Shown piece after piece: positions 30,861 through 41,431 of a stretch of DNA of 64,000 bases. Under the pieces are notes generated by a model, which saw only the letters and a program-made list of their open reading frames with translations, searched no databases and had not been told where the DNA came from. Origin of the DNA: Burkholderiales bacterium. GTDB lineage: Bacteria; Pseudomonadota; Gammaproteobacteria; Burkholderiales; Burkholderiaceae_E. A program made the position numbers and the translations under genes. The stretch covers positions 52,216-116,215 of the forward strand of contig JAPLQE010000073.1 in the NCBI GenBank assembly GCA_026399835.1, given 5' to 3'. Within the stretch, counting starts at the first letter, position 1. Every line of letters begins with the position of its first letter.

Positions 30861-31286
30861 CTACAGGCGGATGCTGCGTGGCAACGGCACAATGTCACGG
30901 AAGCAACAGGTGTTTTTCCTCATTGGATTCAAAGTCTTGAACGCAAGCTCCCACGATGTGCAACGCGTTCTTTCACCCTGAAAAATGCCGATGGTGCAGC
31001 GCACCCCGATCATCTCACGATGCGGAACGGGCTTTTCATTCGCGGAACGCGCGGTGCTGTCGGGACTGAGAGTTCCGATGTCATCACGGTCGCTGCGTCG
31101 ACGTCATGATGCGCATGAGGGTCTTCCGTCGAGCCGGGCTGACGGTGCCGTGGCTGGGCCGCATCGACTCGGCTGAATCGACTCGCGCAGCCTACCCGGG
31201 GCGAGACCGTCCGACGATGCGGCAGCGAACGGACCCGGGATCAGGCCTTCCCGCTGTCTCGCGACGACCCTGCAGAAAAGTCCTAA
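30861..31286. other. AT-richer intergenic region between aceA and the FAS1 gene
   Basis: No convincing gene in either strand. Composition is clearly lower in GC than the flanks in 30890-31090, and short open frames here lack family likeness and good Shine-Dalgarno sites. It presumably holds the divergent promoters of aceA and the fasciclin gene. No certain -35/-10 pair could be assigned. Confidence 0.5.
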
Positions 31287-31310
31287 ATGACTTGTAAGTC
31301 ATGATATGAC
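31287..31310 (+). promoter_or_regulatory. Array of three alternating ATGAC half sites upstream of FAS1 gene
   Basis: ATGACTT-GT-AAGTCAT (31287-31302) is a perfect inverted repeat with 7-bp arms; its right arm then forms a second inverted repeat GTCAT-GAT-ATGAC (31298-31310). Two overlapping dyads sharing a half site are typical of an operator that binds two dimers. The array ends 75 nt before the FAS1 ATG at 31386. Confidence 0.55.
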
Positions 31311-31385
31311 TATCAATACCTAAACATACCGTGCGAGCCGCACGGCAATGTCGCGTCCGCCGCGGTCCAGCTTTGAGGAACCACC

Positions 31386-32357
31386 ATGATGATCCGCAGG
31401 CTCTACAGCGCCTTCGCGCTCTCCACGCTCGCCTTCGTCGCCGCCTGTGGCGGCAGCGACGACCCGCATCCCGCCCCGCCCGCGTCGATCGCGCAGACCG
31501 CCACGAATGCCAACCTCACCGCACTGGTCGCGGCAGCGACCAAGGCCGGACTCGTGCCCACCCTGTCCGACGCCACCGCCAACCTCACCGTGCTGGCGCC
31601 GTCGAACGCGGCCTTCAATTCGCTGGCCACGACGCTCGGCTTCGCGGATGCCACGGCCCTGGTCAACGCACTTCCGGCCGAAGCGCTCAAGAGCATCCTC
31701 CAGTACCACGTGCTGGCAGGTCGCGTGACTGCCGCGAACGTCCAGTCGGGCCCCGCCACGCGCCCGACGCTCTACACCTTCTCGGGCGAGTCGGCCAAGC
31801 TGGGCGTCACCACCGCGACGGGAGTCGGCTTCACGGATGCGGTGCTGACCCGCGCCGACGTCGTCACCGCGGACGTCGCCGCCTCCAACGGGATCGTGCA
31901 CGTGATCGACAAGGTGCTGGTGCCGCCGGGCGTGCTCAACGTGGTCCAGATGGCGCTCGCCAACCCGGACTTCACCTCGCTCACGGGTGCGCTGAAGAGC
32001 CGCAACCTCGTCGGCACCCTGTCCGGAGCCGGCCCGTTCACGGTGTTCGCCCCCACCAACGCAGCGTTCACCGCCATCGCGCCGACCGTGGCCTCGCTCA
32101 CCGGGCCGCAACTCGACACCGTGCTGACCTACCACGTGCTGGGCTCGCAGGTGCTCTCCACCGGCATCCCGTTCGGCACGCCCGTCACCACGGTCGCGGC
32201 GCCCCGCCAGATCACCATCACGGCCGGCCCGGCACCCTCGATCGCCTCGATCGCCGACAGCACCGCTGCACCGTCGCGCATCGTCGCCGTCGACATCCGC
32301 GCCAGCAACGGCGTGATCCATGTGATCAACAAGGTGCTGATCCCGAGTCCGCTCTGA
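31386..32357 (+). CDS. Lipoprotein with two FAS1 (fasciclin) domains
   Basis: A 323-residue exported protein. The signal peptide ends in LAFVAAC, a lipobox with Cys as the new N-terminus, followed by Gly-Gly-Ser-Asp, so the outer-membrane side is likely. Domain 1 (about 40-175) and domain 2 (about 180-320) both carry FAS1 hallmarks: LTVLAPSNAAF and FTVFAPTNAAF (H1 region) and NGIVHVIDKVL and NGVIHVINKVL (H2 region), with YHVL in each. FAS1 domains mediate adhesion or protein contacts. A GAGG Shine-Dalgarno lies 8 nt before ATG 31386. The gene is monocistronic, flanked by a terminator hairpin. Confidence 0.9.
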   Translation: MMIRRLYSAFALSTLAFVAACGGSDDPHPAPPASIAQTATNANLTALVAAATKAGLVPTLSDATANLTVLAPSNAAFNSLATTLGFADATALVNALPAEALKSILQYHVLAGRVTAANVQSGPATRPTLYTFSGESAKLGVTTATGVGFTDAVLTRADVVTADVAASNGIVHVIDKVLVPPGVLNVVQMALANPDFTSLTGALKSRNLVGTLSGAGPFTVFAPTNAAFTAIAPTVASLTGPQLDTVLTYHVLGSQVLSTGIPFGTPVTTVAAPRQITITAGPAPSIASIADSTAAPSRIVAVDIRASNGVIHVINKVLIPSPL

Positions 32358-32378
32358 GTCGCACGCCCCCAGCGCAGA

Positions 32379-32415
32379 CCCGGCCCGCCGCATCGGCCTC
32401 CGATCGGCGGCCGGG
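32379..32415. terminator. Bidirectional terminator between FAS1 and GST genes
   Basis: Strong GC-rich inverted repeat (CCCGGCCCGCCG from 32379; CGGCGGCCGGG ending 32415), between two convergent stops (32357 and 32446). No good T tract is present on either side. Confidence 0.5.
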
Positions 32416-32445
32416 CTCGGGGGTGACGGCGTCCGGGCTGCGGTC

Positions 32446-33054
32446 TCAGCCGACCGGCAGCGTCGCCTGCATCGAGGCGCGCGCGTTGATCCGGGCGTGC
32501 CAGGCCGCGGCCTTCGGCGCGCGCGCGCGCCAGTCGAACGCCGCGAAGCGGAAATCGAGGTAGCCGAGCGCGCAGGCGAGCGTGAGCTTGCCCAGGTCGA
32601 CGGTATCGCCCCAGGCCGCCGCGTGCGCCTCGATCTCGGCCAGGCCGCATTCGACCTTGTCGAGCTGGCCCGCGGTCCAGTCGGCCCAGCGCAGCGGCTC
32701 GGGCCGCATCGCGCCCTCGTAGCGCGCCAGCAGCGCCGCATCGAGGATGCCGTCGCCCAGCGACTGCTCGGTCAGCACCTGCCAGCGCGCGGCGCCCGAC
32801 GCCGGCACGAGGCTGCCGCGACCCAGCTCGTTCAGGTATTCGCAGATCACGCGGCTGTCGTACAGCGCCACGCCCTCGTCGGTGATCAGGGTCGGCACCT
32901 TGCCGAGCGGATTGACGGCGACGATCGTCCGGTCCCGGTTGATCGGATTGGCGGCGGACGCGAGCCGCTCGATCCGGTCGGCGAGACCGACCTCGTGGGC
33001 GACCACCATGCACTTGCGCACATAGGGGGAGGCGGGGGAGAAGAAGAGCTTCAT
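32446..33054 (-). CDS. Glutathione S-transferase family protein
   Basis: A 202-residue protein with a thioredoxin-like N-terminal domain (LFFSPASPYVRKCMVVAHE; NPLGKVPTLI with the cis-Pro; DSRVICEYL) and an all-helical C-terminal domain. The likely catalytic residue is the Ser of SPASPY. Substrate unknown; this subgroup is common in betaproteobacteria. ATG at 33054 follows a GGGGG-rich stretch. It may respond to oxidative stress along with the neighbouring katG but has its own transcript. Confidence 0.88.
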   Translation of the reverse strand: MKLFFSPASPYVRKCMVVAHEVGLADRIERLASAANPINRDRTIVAVNPLGKVPTLITDEGVALYDSRVICEYLNELGRGSLVPASGAARWQVLTEQSLGDGILDAALLARYEGAMRPEPLRWADWTAGQLDKVECGLAEIEAHAAAWGDTVDLGKLTLACALGYLDFRFAAFDWRARAPKAAAWHARINARASMQATLPVG

Positions 33055-33122
33055 GGGGGGACGACCTCGGCGCAGGGATGGATGCGGCGGGAGTGTAGCC
33101 CCGGCACCCGGGCGGGGTCCGT

Positions 33123-33158
33123 GGCGTCGCGACGTATTCGGACCGGTCGCGCGACGCC
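33123..33158 (-). terminator. Hairpin after katG, candidate terminator
   Basis: Perfect 9-bp arms GGCGTCGCG (33123-33131) and CGCGACGCC (33150-33158) with an 18-nt loop, starting 9 nt beyond the katG stop. A T tract is absent. Confidence 0.4.
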
Positions 33159-33167
33159 CCCGACGGA

Positions 33168-35480
<2,313 letters not shown>

Positions 35481-35569
35481 TCACGCCGATCGGCTTGTCC
35501 GATCGGGTGGGGGGCCGCCGCAGCCGGGCCGCGTTTGCCGCGCGCCGGCGCATCGCGTAGAACCGCGGC

Positions 35570-36205
35570 ATGACCCAGACGGATCCGCGCCGGTACAGCC
35601 CCTCGGCGGAGCGCAACGGCCCGCCCATCCTCGCCGAGCTGCGGCGTCTGCTGCCGTCGACGGGCCTGCTGCTGGAGATCGCCAGCGGCACCGGCCAGCA
35701 CGCCGCGCACTGCGCCCCGGGCCTTCCGGGCTGGCACTGGCAGCCCACCGAGCACGAGGACGAGGCCCTGCCCTCGATCCGCGCCTGGTGCGCCGGGCTC
35801 GAGCGCGTGCGGCCTCCGCTGCGGCTCGACGTCCTGGCCTGGCCGTGGCCGCGCACGCTGCCGCTCGGGGTGGACGCGGTCTTCTGCGCGAACATGATCC
35901 ACATCGCGCCCTGGCCGTGCACGGGCGCGCTGATGCGGGGCGCGGCGGCGCTCCTGTCGCCGACGGGCCTGCTCCTGACCTACGGCCCCTACCTGGAGGA
36001 CGGCGTGGCGACCTCGCCCGGCAACCTCGCGTTCGACGCGGACCTGCGCGCCCGCGACCCGGCGTGGGGTCTGCGCCGCGTGGCCGAGGTCGCCGAGCGG
36101 GCACGCGCCGAGGGCCTCGTGCTGTGCGAGCGGGTGCCGATGCCGGCGAACAACCTGCTGCTGGTCTGGGCGCGCGCTCCGGCCGCCCCGGGGGCTGCGC
36201 CATGA
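35570..36205 (+). CDS. DUF938 family SAM-dependent methyltransferase-like protein
   Basis: A 211-residue protein with the DUF938 start (RRYSPSAERNGPPILAEL) and a class I methyltransferase core: motif I LLLEIASGTGQHAAH, an acidic Glu-His-Glu-Asp after strand 2 and AVFCANMIHIAPW as motif IV. Function of the family is unproven. Stop overlaps the next gene as ATGA, so the two are coupled. Confidence 0.85.
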   Translation: MTQTDPRRYSPSAERNGPPILAELRRLLPSTGLLLEIASGTGQHAAHCAPGLPGWHWQPTEHEDEALPSIRAWCAGLERVRPPLRLDVLAWPWPRTLPLGVDAVFCANMIHIAPWPCTGALMRGAAALLSPTGLLLTYGPYLEDGVATSPGNLAFDADLRARDPAWGLRRVAEVAERARAEGLVLCERVPMPANNLLLVWARAPAAPGAAP

Positions 36206-36735
36206 GCGCGCTGCGCTACCTCGCGGGCTATCCGCAGCCGGTGCTCGAGCAGGTCCGGGTGCTCATCGCCGAGCGCCGCGTGCTGGCCACCCTGGCCAGG
36301 CGTTACCCGGACACGCACGACGTGCGACGCGACCGCGACCTGAGGGACTACGTGGGCGAGCTCAAGGCCCGCCACATGCGCAGCGCCCCGCCCCTGGCCC
36401 GGGTGAGCTACGACAACCGGCTGCACGTCACCCACGACGCGCTGGGCACGCACACCGCGATCTCGCGCGTGCAGGGCACCTCGCTCAAGGCCAAGCGCGA
36501 GATCCGGATCGCCAGCATCTTCAGGGACGCGCCGGCCGCCTTCCTCAGGATGATCACGGTGCACGAACTCGCCCACCTGCGGGAGCGGGCGCACGACCGT
36601 GCGTTCTATGCGCTGTGCCGGCACATGGAGCCGGACTACGCCCAGCTCGAGTTCGACACCCGGCTGTGGCTGACGGGGCTGGAGCTCGAGCCGCCCGGTG
36701 CGGTCGAGGCCGGCAAGGCGCTGCCGGGCGACTAG
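36202..36735 (+). CDS. YgjP-like (M48-related) metallopeptidase domain protein
   Basis: A 177-residue protein with the zinc motif HELAH (121-125) followed by His131 six residues later, as in the YgjP/SprT-like group that contains a minimal gluzincin-like domain. The N-terminal half holds RVSYDNRLHVTHDALGTHTAI-like strands. No signal peptide, so cytoplasmic. Its stop overlaps the convergent SirB1 gene by 4 bp. Substrate unknown. Confidence 0.82.
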   Translation: MSALRYLAGYPQPVLEQVRVLIAERRVLATLARRYPDTHDVRRDRDLRDYVGELKARHMRSAPPLARVSYDNRLHVTHDALGTHTAISRVQGTSLKAKREIRIASIFRDAPAAFLRMITVHELAHLRERAHDRAFYALCRHMEPDYAQLEFDTRLWLTGLELEPPGAVEAGKALPGD

Positions 36736-37394
36736 CCGCTGACGGCCGCCTGCACGATCCGCATGCGCTCGAGCACCTTCTCGTGGAGGTCCTCGCGCCC
36801 CTCGCGCGCATGCATGACGCGCAGGTTGTTGAGCATGCGGATCAGGATCTGGTGGGGCGCCGCGGGCTGCAGCAGGGCCCCGGCGTCGGCGCCGTGGGGC
36901 GCCGCGCGACGCTCGATCTCGTTGCCGTCGAGGCTCTCGCCGGTGAACGGGTCGATGACGACGATGCCCTCGTGCAGGTTGACCCGGAGGAGGAAATGCC
37001 CGGGAAACGCGATGCCCTGGGCATCGAGCCCGACGTGGCGCGCGAGCTCGACGAACAGCACCGCCAGGGTGATCGGGATGCCGCGCCGCGTCTCGATCAC
37101 GCGGTGCAGGTAGCTGTTGTCCGGGTCGTGGTAGGCGCGCACGTTGCCGCCGAAGCCCTGCGCCACGAAGAAGAAGTCGATCGCGCGCTGCAGTCGCGCG
37201 GTCTCGGTCGAGACATGCCTGCAGTCGTCGGCGAGCTGGCCGGCGAGCCGGTCGAAGGCCGCGAGGCTCGCCTGCAGGTCGAGCGTCGGGTAGGCGTCGA
37301 GCGCGATCGAGGCCGCGGCTTCGAGCAGCGGGATCGAGTCGGCGTCGCTCACCAGCATGCGGAAGTAGCCGAGGGCCGTGGTCGGTTCGTACAT
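36732..37394 (-). CDS. SirB1-family transglutaminase-like protein
   Basis: About 220 residues from ATG 37394 (GTG 37406 would add four). It has the SirB1 layout: N-terminal helical part with ASIALDAYPTLDLQASLAAFDRLA, then HDPDNSYLHRVIETRRGIPITLAVLFVELARHVGL and GIAFPGHFLLRV, where the transglutaminase Cys is absent, and a helical tail with ILIRMLNNLRVMH. Homologues are conserved near heme or release-factor methyltransferase genes in many proteobacteria, but here the neighbours differ. Exact role unknown. Confidence 0.85.
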   Translation of the reverse strand: MYEPTTALGYFRMLVSDADSIPLLEAAASIALDAYPTLDLQASLAAFDRLAGQLADDCRHVSTETARLQRAIDFFFVAQGFGGNVRAYHDPDNSYLHRVIETRRGIPITLAVLFVELARHVGLDAQGIAFPGHFLLRVNLHEGIVVIDPFTGESLDGNEIERRAAPHGADAGALLQPAAPHQILIRMLNNLRVMHAREGREDLHEKVLERMRIVQAAVSG

Positions 37395-37449
37395 GGCGGA
37401 GGGCACGGTGCGTGCAGCGAAGTATGACTCAGCGGCCGCGGCCGCCCGC

Positions 37450-38307
37450 TCAGGGATCGAGCCGGATCACCCGATCCGACTCGCCGGGCACGCAGCCCGG
37501 CGCGATCGGCTCCCAGCCTTCGCGGATCACGATCCGACGCTCGGCATGGCAGAACTCGAAGCGGCGCGCACCGGGCACCCGGGCCCGCGCGAAGGCCTCG
37601 ATCGAGGCCGGCATGCTCACGAGGAAGCGCCACTGCCGCAGGTCCTCGGTCGGATGGTCGTCGCGGTGCAGCCAGGGCAGCACGCCGCCCAGCCACATCA
37701 GCACCGGGTCGCCCACCTCGAACCGAGCCGGCTCGTAGCCTTGCTCGCTCAGCCAGCGCTGCGCGTCGACGCGCAGCGCGTCGCCATGCGCCGCATCCTT
37801 CCCCAGGCCGCCCCAGGCGACGCCGAGCAGCTCGGCCACCCACTGGTTGCAGTTCTGGTAGCGCAGGCCCCAGGCGTACGCATTGGCGCTGTAGGTCGCG
37901 CCGACCAGGCGCAGCGCCAGCCGGTTGTCGGTCGCGGCCCGCTCGAGCGCGCGTTCCTCCCCCGGGATCAGCACGGCCGAGAACCAGCCGATCGACGGAT
38001 CGCCGTTGCCGGCGAGGAAGCCGGCGACGCCCTCGTCGAAGAGCCGCGGGCGGCGCTCGCCGCAGTCGAAGTAGAGCTGGCGGATCGACCACGGCCCGTT
38101 CGCGCTGTCGCGCAGGCTGATGCCGGCGTGGGAGTAGCGCATCCCGAAGCGCTCGAGGTCGAGCCCCGAGCGGGCGACCAGCGCCAGCGCGGCCCCCGAC
38201 GCGTCGAGGGTCGCCTTGATGACCGCGCCGAAGCGGAACAGGACGTCCTGCTGCACGGCGTCGAGCTCGGCCGGGGGATCGCAGTAGCGCAGCTGGGCAG
38301 CCTGCAC
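37450..38307 (-). CDS. DUF2145 domain protein, probably exported; start uncertain
   Basis: A DUF2145 protein of at least 285 residues. The GTG at 38307 begins at QAAQLRYCD. Just upstream in the same frame lies a signal-peptide-like stretch (ARGLARLLVCAALLAPGPWALVQA), so the real start is probably upstream, but no ATG, GTG or TTG is visible there; a CTG overlapping the previous stop near 38397 is possible. Core motifs include RYSHAGISLRD, CNQWVAELLGVAWGG and FEFCHAERRIVIREGWEP. The Cys-Asn and His residues suggest an NlpC/P60-like fold, which is inference. It is coupled with the small secreted protein gene upstream. Confidence 0.75.
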   Translation of the reverse strand: MQAAQLRYCDPPAELDAVQQDVLFRFGAVIKATLDASGAALALVARSGLDLERFGMRYSHAGISLRDSANGPWSIRQLYFDCGERRPRLFDEGVAGFLAGNGDPSIGWFSAVLIPGEERALERAATDNRLALRLVGATYSANAYAWGLRYQNCNQWVAELLGVAWGGLGKDAAHGDALRVDAQRWLSEQGYEPARFEVGDPVLMWLGGVLPWLHRDDHPTEDLRQWRFLVSMPASIEAFARARVPGARRFEFCHAERRIVIREGWEPIAPGCVPGESDRVIRLDP

Positions 38308-38393
38308 CAGGGCCCACGGGCCCGGCGCGAGGAGCGCCGCGCAGACGAGGAGGCGCGCGAGGCCTCGCGCGGTGCTCGTCGGCGGTACGGGAC

Positions 38394-38858
38394 TCAGAGC
38401 GAGACGGGGTTCGAGCGGAGCTCGCGCTGCACGCCGTCGTTGAGCAGCAGGAAGAAGGCGCGCCGCGTGTCGGCATGCGCGAACTCGACGCCGTACGGGC
38501 GCTGCCGCGCGGTGATCGTGCCGCCCGGGGCCAGCCCGGCGCGCTCGAAGGTCTGCTGCGGCAGGTACAGCAGCGCGGTCTCGTCCTGCTCGCCGGCGGC
38601 CAGCGCGCGCAGCGTCACGCGGACCGTGCCGGGGCGCTCGGGCACCGGGGCGACGTCGACGATCCGGTACGGGCCGTCGAGGTTGGCGACCGCGCGCGTC
38701 GAGCTGTCGCTGGAGGTGCCGACCGAATCGGAGGCGGCCGACGAGGCCGACGAGCCGCCGGCGGCGGAGGAGCCGACGAGGCTGCCGGCGACCGCGGGGA
38801 CGCAGGCAGCGGCCAGGAGGATCGAGGTGGACAGCAGGTGCTTGCGAGCGAGAGGCAT
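38394..38858 (-). CDS. Small secreted protein of unknown function, paired with DUF2145 gene
   Basis: A 154-residue protein with an N-terminal signal peptide (LARKHLLSTSILLAAACVPAVAG), a Ser/Ala-rich linker (SSAAGGSSASSAASDS) and a beta-rich domain of about 90 residues (RIVDVAPVPERPGTVRVTL; FERAGLAPGGTITARQRPYGVEFAHADTRRAFFLLL). The Cys in LAAAC could be a lipobox but the following residues are Val-Pro, so it is more likely a normal signal peptide. I do not recognise the family. The arrangement with DUF2145 suggests one operon. Confidence 0.7.
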   Translation of the reverse strand: MPLARKHLLSTSILLAAACVPAVAGSLVGSSAAGGSSASSAASDSVGTSSDSSTRAVANLDGPYRIVDVAPVPERPGTVRVTLRALAAGEQDETALLYLPQQTFERAGLAPGGTITARQRPYGVEFAHADTRRAFFLLLNDGVQRELRSNPVSL

Positions 38859-38968
38859 GGAGGCTCCGATGTCGAGGACCACGTCCGGCGCCGTGGATCC
38901 GACCCAGAGGATAGCCCAGTCGGGCGCCCGGGCGGCAGGCCGCCCGGCGGGGGCGGTGCCCGCCGGCC

Positions 38969-39715
38969 TCAGTAGACCGCCCGGCCGCCGGACAGGTCGA
39001 AGACCGCGCCGGTGGAGAACGAGCAGTCCTCGCTGGCCAGCCAGGCCACCATCGCCGCGATCTCCTCGACGCCGCCGAAGCGCGCCATCGGGATCTTCGA
39101 CAGCATGAAGTCGATGTGCTGCTGCGTGATCTGGTCGAAGATCGCGGTCCTGACCGCGGCCGGCGTGATGCAGTTGACCCGGATGCCGGTCTTCGCGAGT
39201 TCCTTGCCGAGCGACTTCGTCAGGCCGATCACCGCGGCCTTCGAGGCCGAGTAGGCCGAGGCGTTCGGGTTGCCCTCCTTGCCGGCGATCGAGGCGATGT
39301 TGATGATGCGGCCGTAGTCGCGCTCGAGCATCGTCCTCACCACCGCGCGGTTGCACAGGAAGGTGCCGTGCAGGTTCACGTCGAAGACCTGTCGCCACGC
39401 CTCGACGCCATAGTCCCAGGTCGTCGCGTTCGGCCCGGCGATGCCGGCGCTGCAGACCAGCACGTCGAGGCGTCCGAAGGCGGCCGAGCTCGCGTCGGCG
39501 GCGGCCTGCACGGAGGTCTCGTCGGCCACGTCGACCGCGAGGCCGAGGTTCCCGTCGCCGAGCGCAGCCGCGGCGGCGACCGCTGCCTGACCGTCCAGGT
39601 CCCAGATCGCGACGCGCGCCCCGCTCGCGGCGAAGCGCTGCGCAATGGCCAGTCCGATGCCGGCGGCGCCGCCGGTGACGACCGCACAGCGGCCCTTCAG
39701 GTCGATGCGGTTCAT
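38969..39715 (-). CDS. SDR-family NAD(P)-dependent oxidoreductase
   Basis: A 248-residue classical short-chain dehydrogenase. TGGAAGIGLA is the dinucleotide loop, CSAGIAGPN the NAG-like motif, INIASIAG gives the catalytic Ser and SAYSASKAA the Tyr and Lys. An acidic residue after strand 2 (IWDLDG) favours NAD over NADP. The C-terminus TGAVFDLSGGRAVY is standard. Substrate unknown. It lies 10 bp from the small acidic protein gene upstream and may be cotranscribed. Confidence 0.9.
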   Translation of the reverse strand: MNRIDLKGRCAVVTGGAAGIGLAIAQRFAASGARVAIWDLDGQAAVAAAAALGDGNLGLAVDVADETSVQAAADASSAAFGRLDVLVCSAGIAGPNATTWDYGVEAWRQVFDVNLHGTFLCNRAVVRTMLERDYGRIINIASIAGKEGNPNASAYSASKAAVIGLTKSLGKELAKTGIRVNCITPAAVRTAIFDQITQQHIDFMLSKIPMARFGGVEEIAAMVAWLASEDCSFSTGAVFDLSGGRAVY

Positions 39716-39725
39716 GACGGTCCGC

Positions 39726-40163
39726 TCAGTCGTGAGGTGCGTACGCGCGGTCGGCGAGGTCGGCGAGATCCACGCCGATGTAGTCGTCCAGGTCGAGGCT
39801 GAGCGCATCGTCCCCGTGCTCCTCGCGCGTCCCGTCCCATTCGGCGATCGCGTCGTCGATCGCCTCTTCCGTGCCGCGCTGCTCGATCTGCTGCAGCAGC
39901 CGATCGGCGAGGTCGGGCGCGAGCCGCCAGACCTTGCGCACCACGTGCGGCGACTGCGCCGAGTCGAGTGTGCCGCCGAGCAGCACGAAGGGCGTATGGG
40001 CCGGCTCGCCGCGCTCGGCGACGACCTCGTCGGTCTGCGACTCGATCTGGCGCAGGGCCGCCATCGTGTCGCGGTCGTTCGGCGGCGAGTCCCAGCCGGT
40101 CAGGTGCAGCCAGGCGTCGAGGTCCTGGCTGTAGTGGAGCATCGCGATGAAGGTGCTGGCCAT
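39726..40163 (-). CDS. Hypothetical acidic cytoplasmic protein
   Basis: A 145-residue protein I do not recognise. It begins ASTFIAMLHYSQDLDAWLHL and ends in a very acidic stretch (GDDALSLDLDDYIGVDLADL). No signal peptide or membrane segment. It lies directly upstream of the SDR gene and the spacing of 10 bp suggests an operon. The Trp-rich N-terminal half and regular helices suggest a small folded domain, but no function can be given. Confidence 0.6.
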   Translation of the reverse strand: MASTFIAMLHYSQDLDAWLHLTGWDSPPNDRDTMAALRQIESQTDEVVAERGEPAHTPFVLLGGTLDSAQSPHVVRKVWRLAPDLADRLLQQIEQRGTEEAIDDAIAEWDGTREEHGDDALSLDLDDYIGVDLADLADRAYAPHD

Positions 40164-40280
40164 GTCGGTGTACTCCGGTGCGCGCTGCGGCGCGTTCGAG
40201 ACCGACAGTATGACGCGCCCGGGCATCGGCTCCGCCCGCGCGGATGCGCGGCGCGGGCCGGGCACCGGGCGTATCCGGCC

Positions 40281-41393
40281 TCAGGCCGCCGCCATCGGCG
40301 GATAGTCCACGTACCCCGCTTCGCCCTGCGTGTAGAAGGTTGAGCGGTCGTACGGTGTCAGCGCGGCGCCGGCCCGCAGGCGCGCGGGCAGGTCGGGGTT
40401 GGAGATGAAGAGCCGGCCGAACGCGATCGCGTCGGCGTGACCCTTTGCGACCATCCGCGCGGCACTGTCGCCCTTGAAGTTGCCGGCGGCGATCAGCACG
40501 CCGCGCCAGTCCGGCCTGAACAGTTCGGCCGCCGAGGGCACGCCGGCATGATCGACCTCGGCCTGCCCCGCGCCGCTCGCCCGCGGCTCGATGAGATGCA
40601 GATAGCCCAGGTCCATCGCGTCGAGCGCGCGGATGACGTGACGGTAGAGCGGCAGCGGATCGGCCTCGCCGCTGCCGTTGGCCACGCCGTACGGCGACAG
40701 CCGAACGCCGACGCGTCCGGCCCCGCAGGCCGCGGCCACCGCCTGCGTCACCTCGAGCAGCAGCCGCGCACGGTGCTCGATCGGGCCGCCGTAGGCGTCG
40801 TCGCGCAGGTTGGTGCGCGACTGCAGGAACTGCTCGAGCAGGTAGCCGTTGGCACCGTGGATCTCCACGCCGTCGAAGCCGGCGGCCATCGCGTTGCGGG
40901 CGGCGCGCGCGTAGGTCTCGACCAGCCCCGGGATCTCGTCGGTGCGCAGCGGCCGCGGCACCTCGAAGGGCGCGCTGCCGCCCGAGGCGGTGCGCACCGT
41001 GCCGGTGGCAGGCACCGCCGAGGCGGCGACCGGCGGACCGCCGTCGGCCTGGTACGACGAGTGCGACAGCCGTCCGACATGCCAGAGCTGCAGGACCACG
41101 ATGCCGCCCTGGGCGTGGATCGCGTCGACGACGCCGCGCCAGCCCTTGACCTGCTCAGCCGAATGGATGCCGGGCGTGCTCGGGGCGAGCCGCCCGCCGG
41201 GATCGACCTGGGAGGCCTCGGCGATGATCAGCCCGCCGGGCGTGGCGCGCTGCGCGTAGTAGCGCGCGTTCAGTGCGGTCGGCACGCAGTCGGGGACGCT
41301 CGCGCGCATCCGCGTGAGCGGCGCCATCACCACGCGGTGCGACAGCGCGAGGGGCCCGATGCGAAGGGAGCGGAACAGGGCGTCTGTGGACAT
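40281..41393 (-). CDS. Old Yellow Enzyme family alkene reductase (NADH:flavin oxidoreductase)
   Basis: A 370-residue FMN TIM-barrel protein close to NemA/XenA-type ene-reductases. Seen: LSHRVVMAPLTRMRA at the start, LWHVGRLSH, the substrate-binding His/Asn in GVEIHGANGYLLEQFLQ, RTNLRDDAYGGPIEHRARLL and the FMN-phosphate region with ADAIAFGRLFISNPDLPARL. Reduces activated C=C bonds or nitro compounds using NAD(P)H. A short gap of 38 bp separates it from the MaoC-like gene, which could be in the same transcript. Confidence 0.93.
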   Translation of the reverse strand: MSTDALFRSLRIGPLALSHRVVMAPLTRMRASVPDCVPTALNARYYAQRATPGGLIIAEASQVDPGGRLAPSTPGIHSAEQVKGWRGVVDAIHAQGGIVVLQLWHVGRLSHSSYQADGGPPVAASAVPATGTVRTASGGSAPFEVPRPLRTDEIPGLVETYARAARNAMAAGFDGVEIHGANGYLLEQFLQSRTNLRDDAYGGPIEHRARLLLEVTQAVAAACGAGRVGVRLSPYGVANGSGEADPLPLYRHVIRALDAMDLGYLHLIEPRASGAGQAEVDHAGVPSAAELFRPDWRGVLIAAGNFKGDSAARMVAKGHADAIAFGRLFISNPDLPARLRAGAALTPYDRSTFYTQGEAGYVDYPPMAAA

Positions 41394-41431
41394 GGGATCG
41401 GGTTCCGGAGAACGGCGGTGGATCGGGTGGA

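Noticed and set aside
30985..31297. Two short plus-strand frames in the aceA/FAS1 intergenic region
   Set aside because: About 63 codons each, overlapping, without Shine-Dalgarno or plausible composition.
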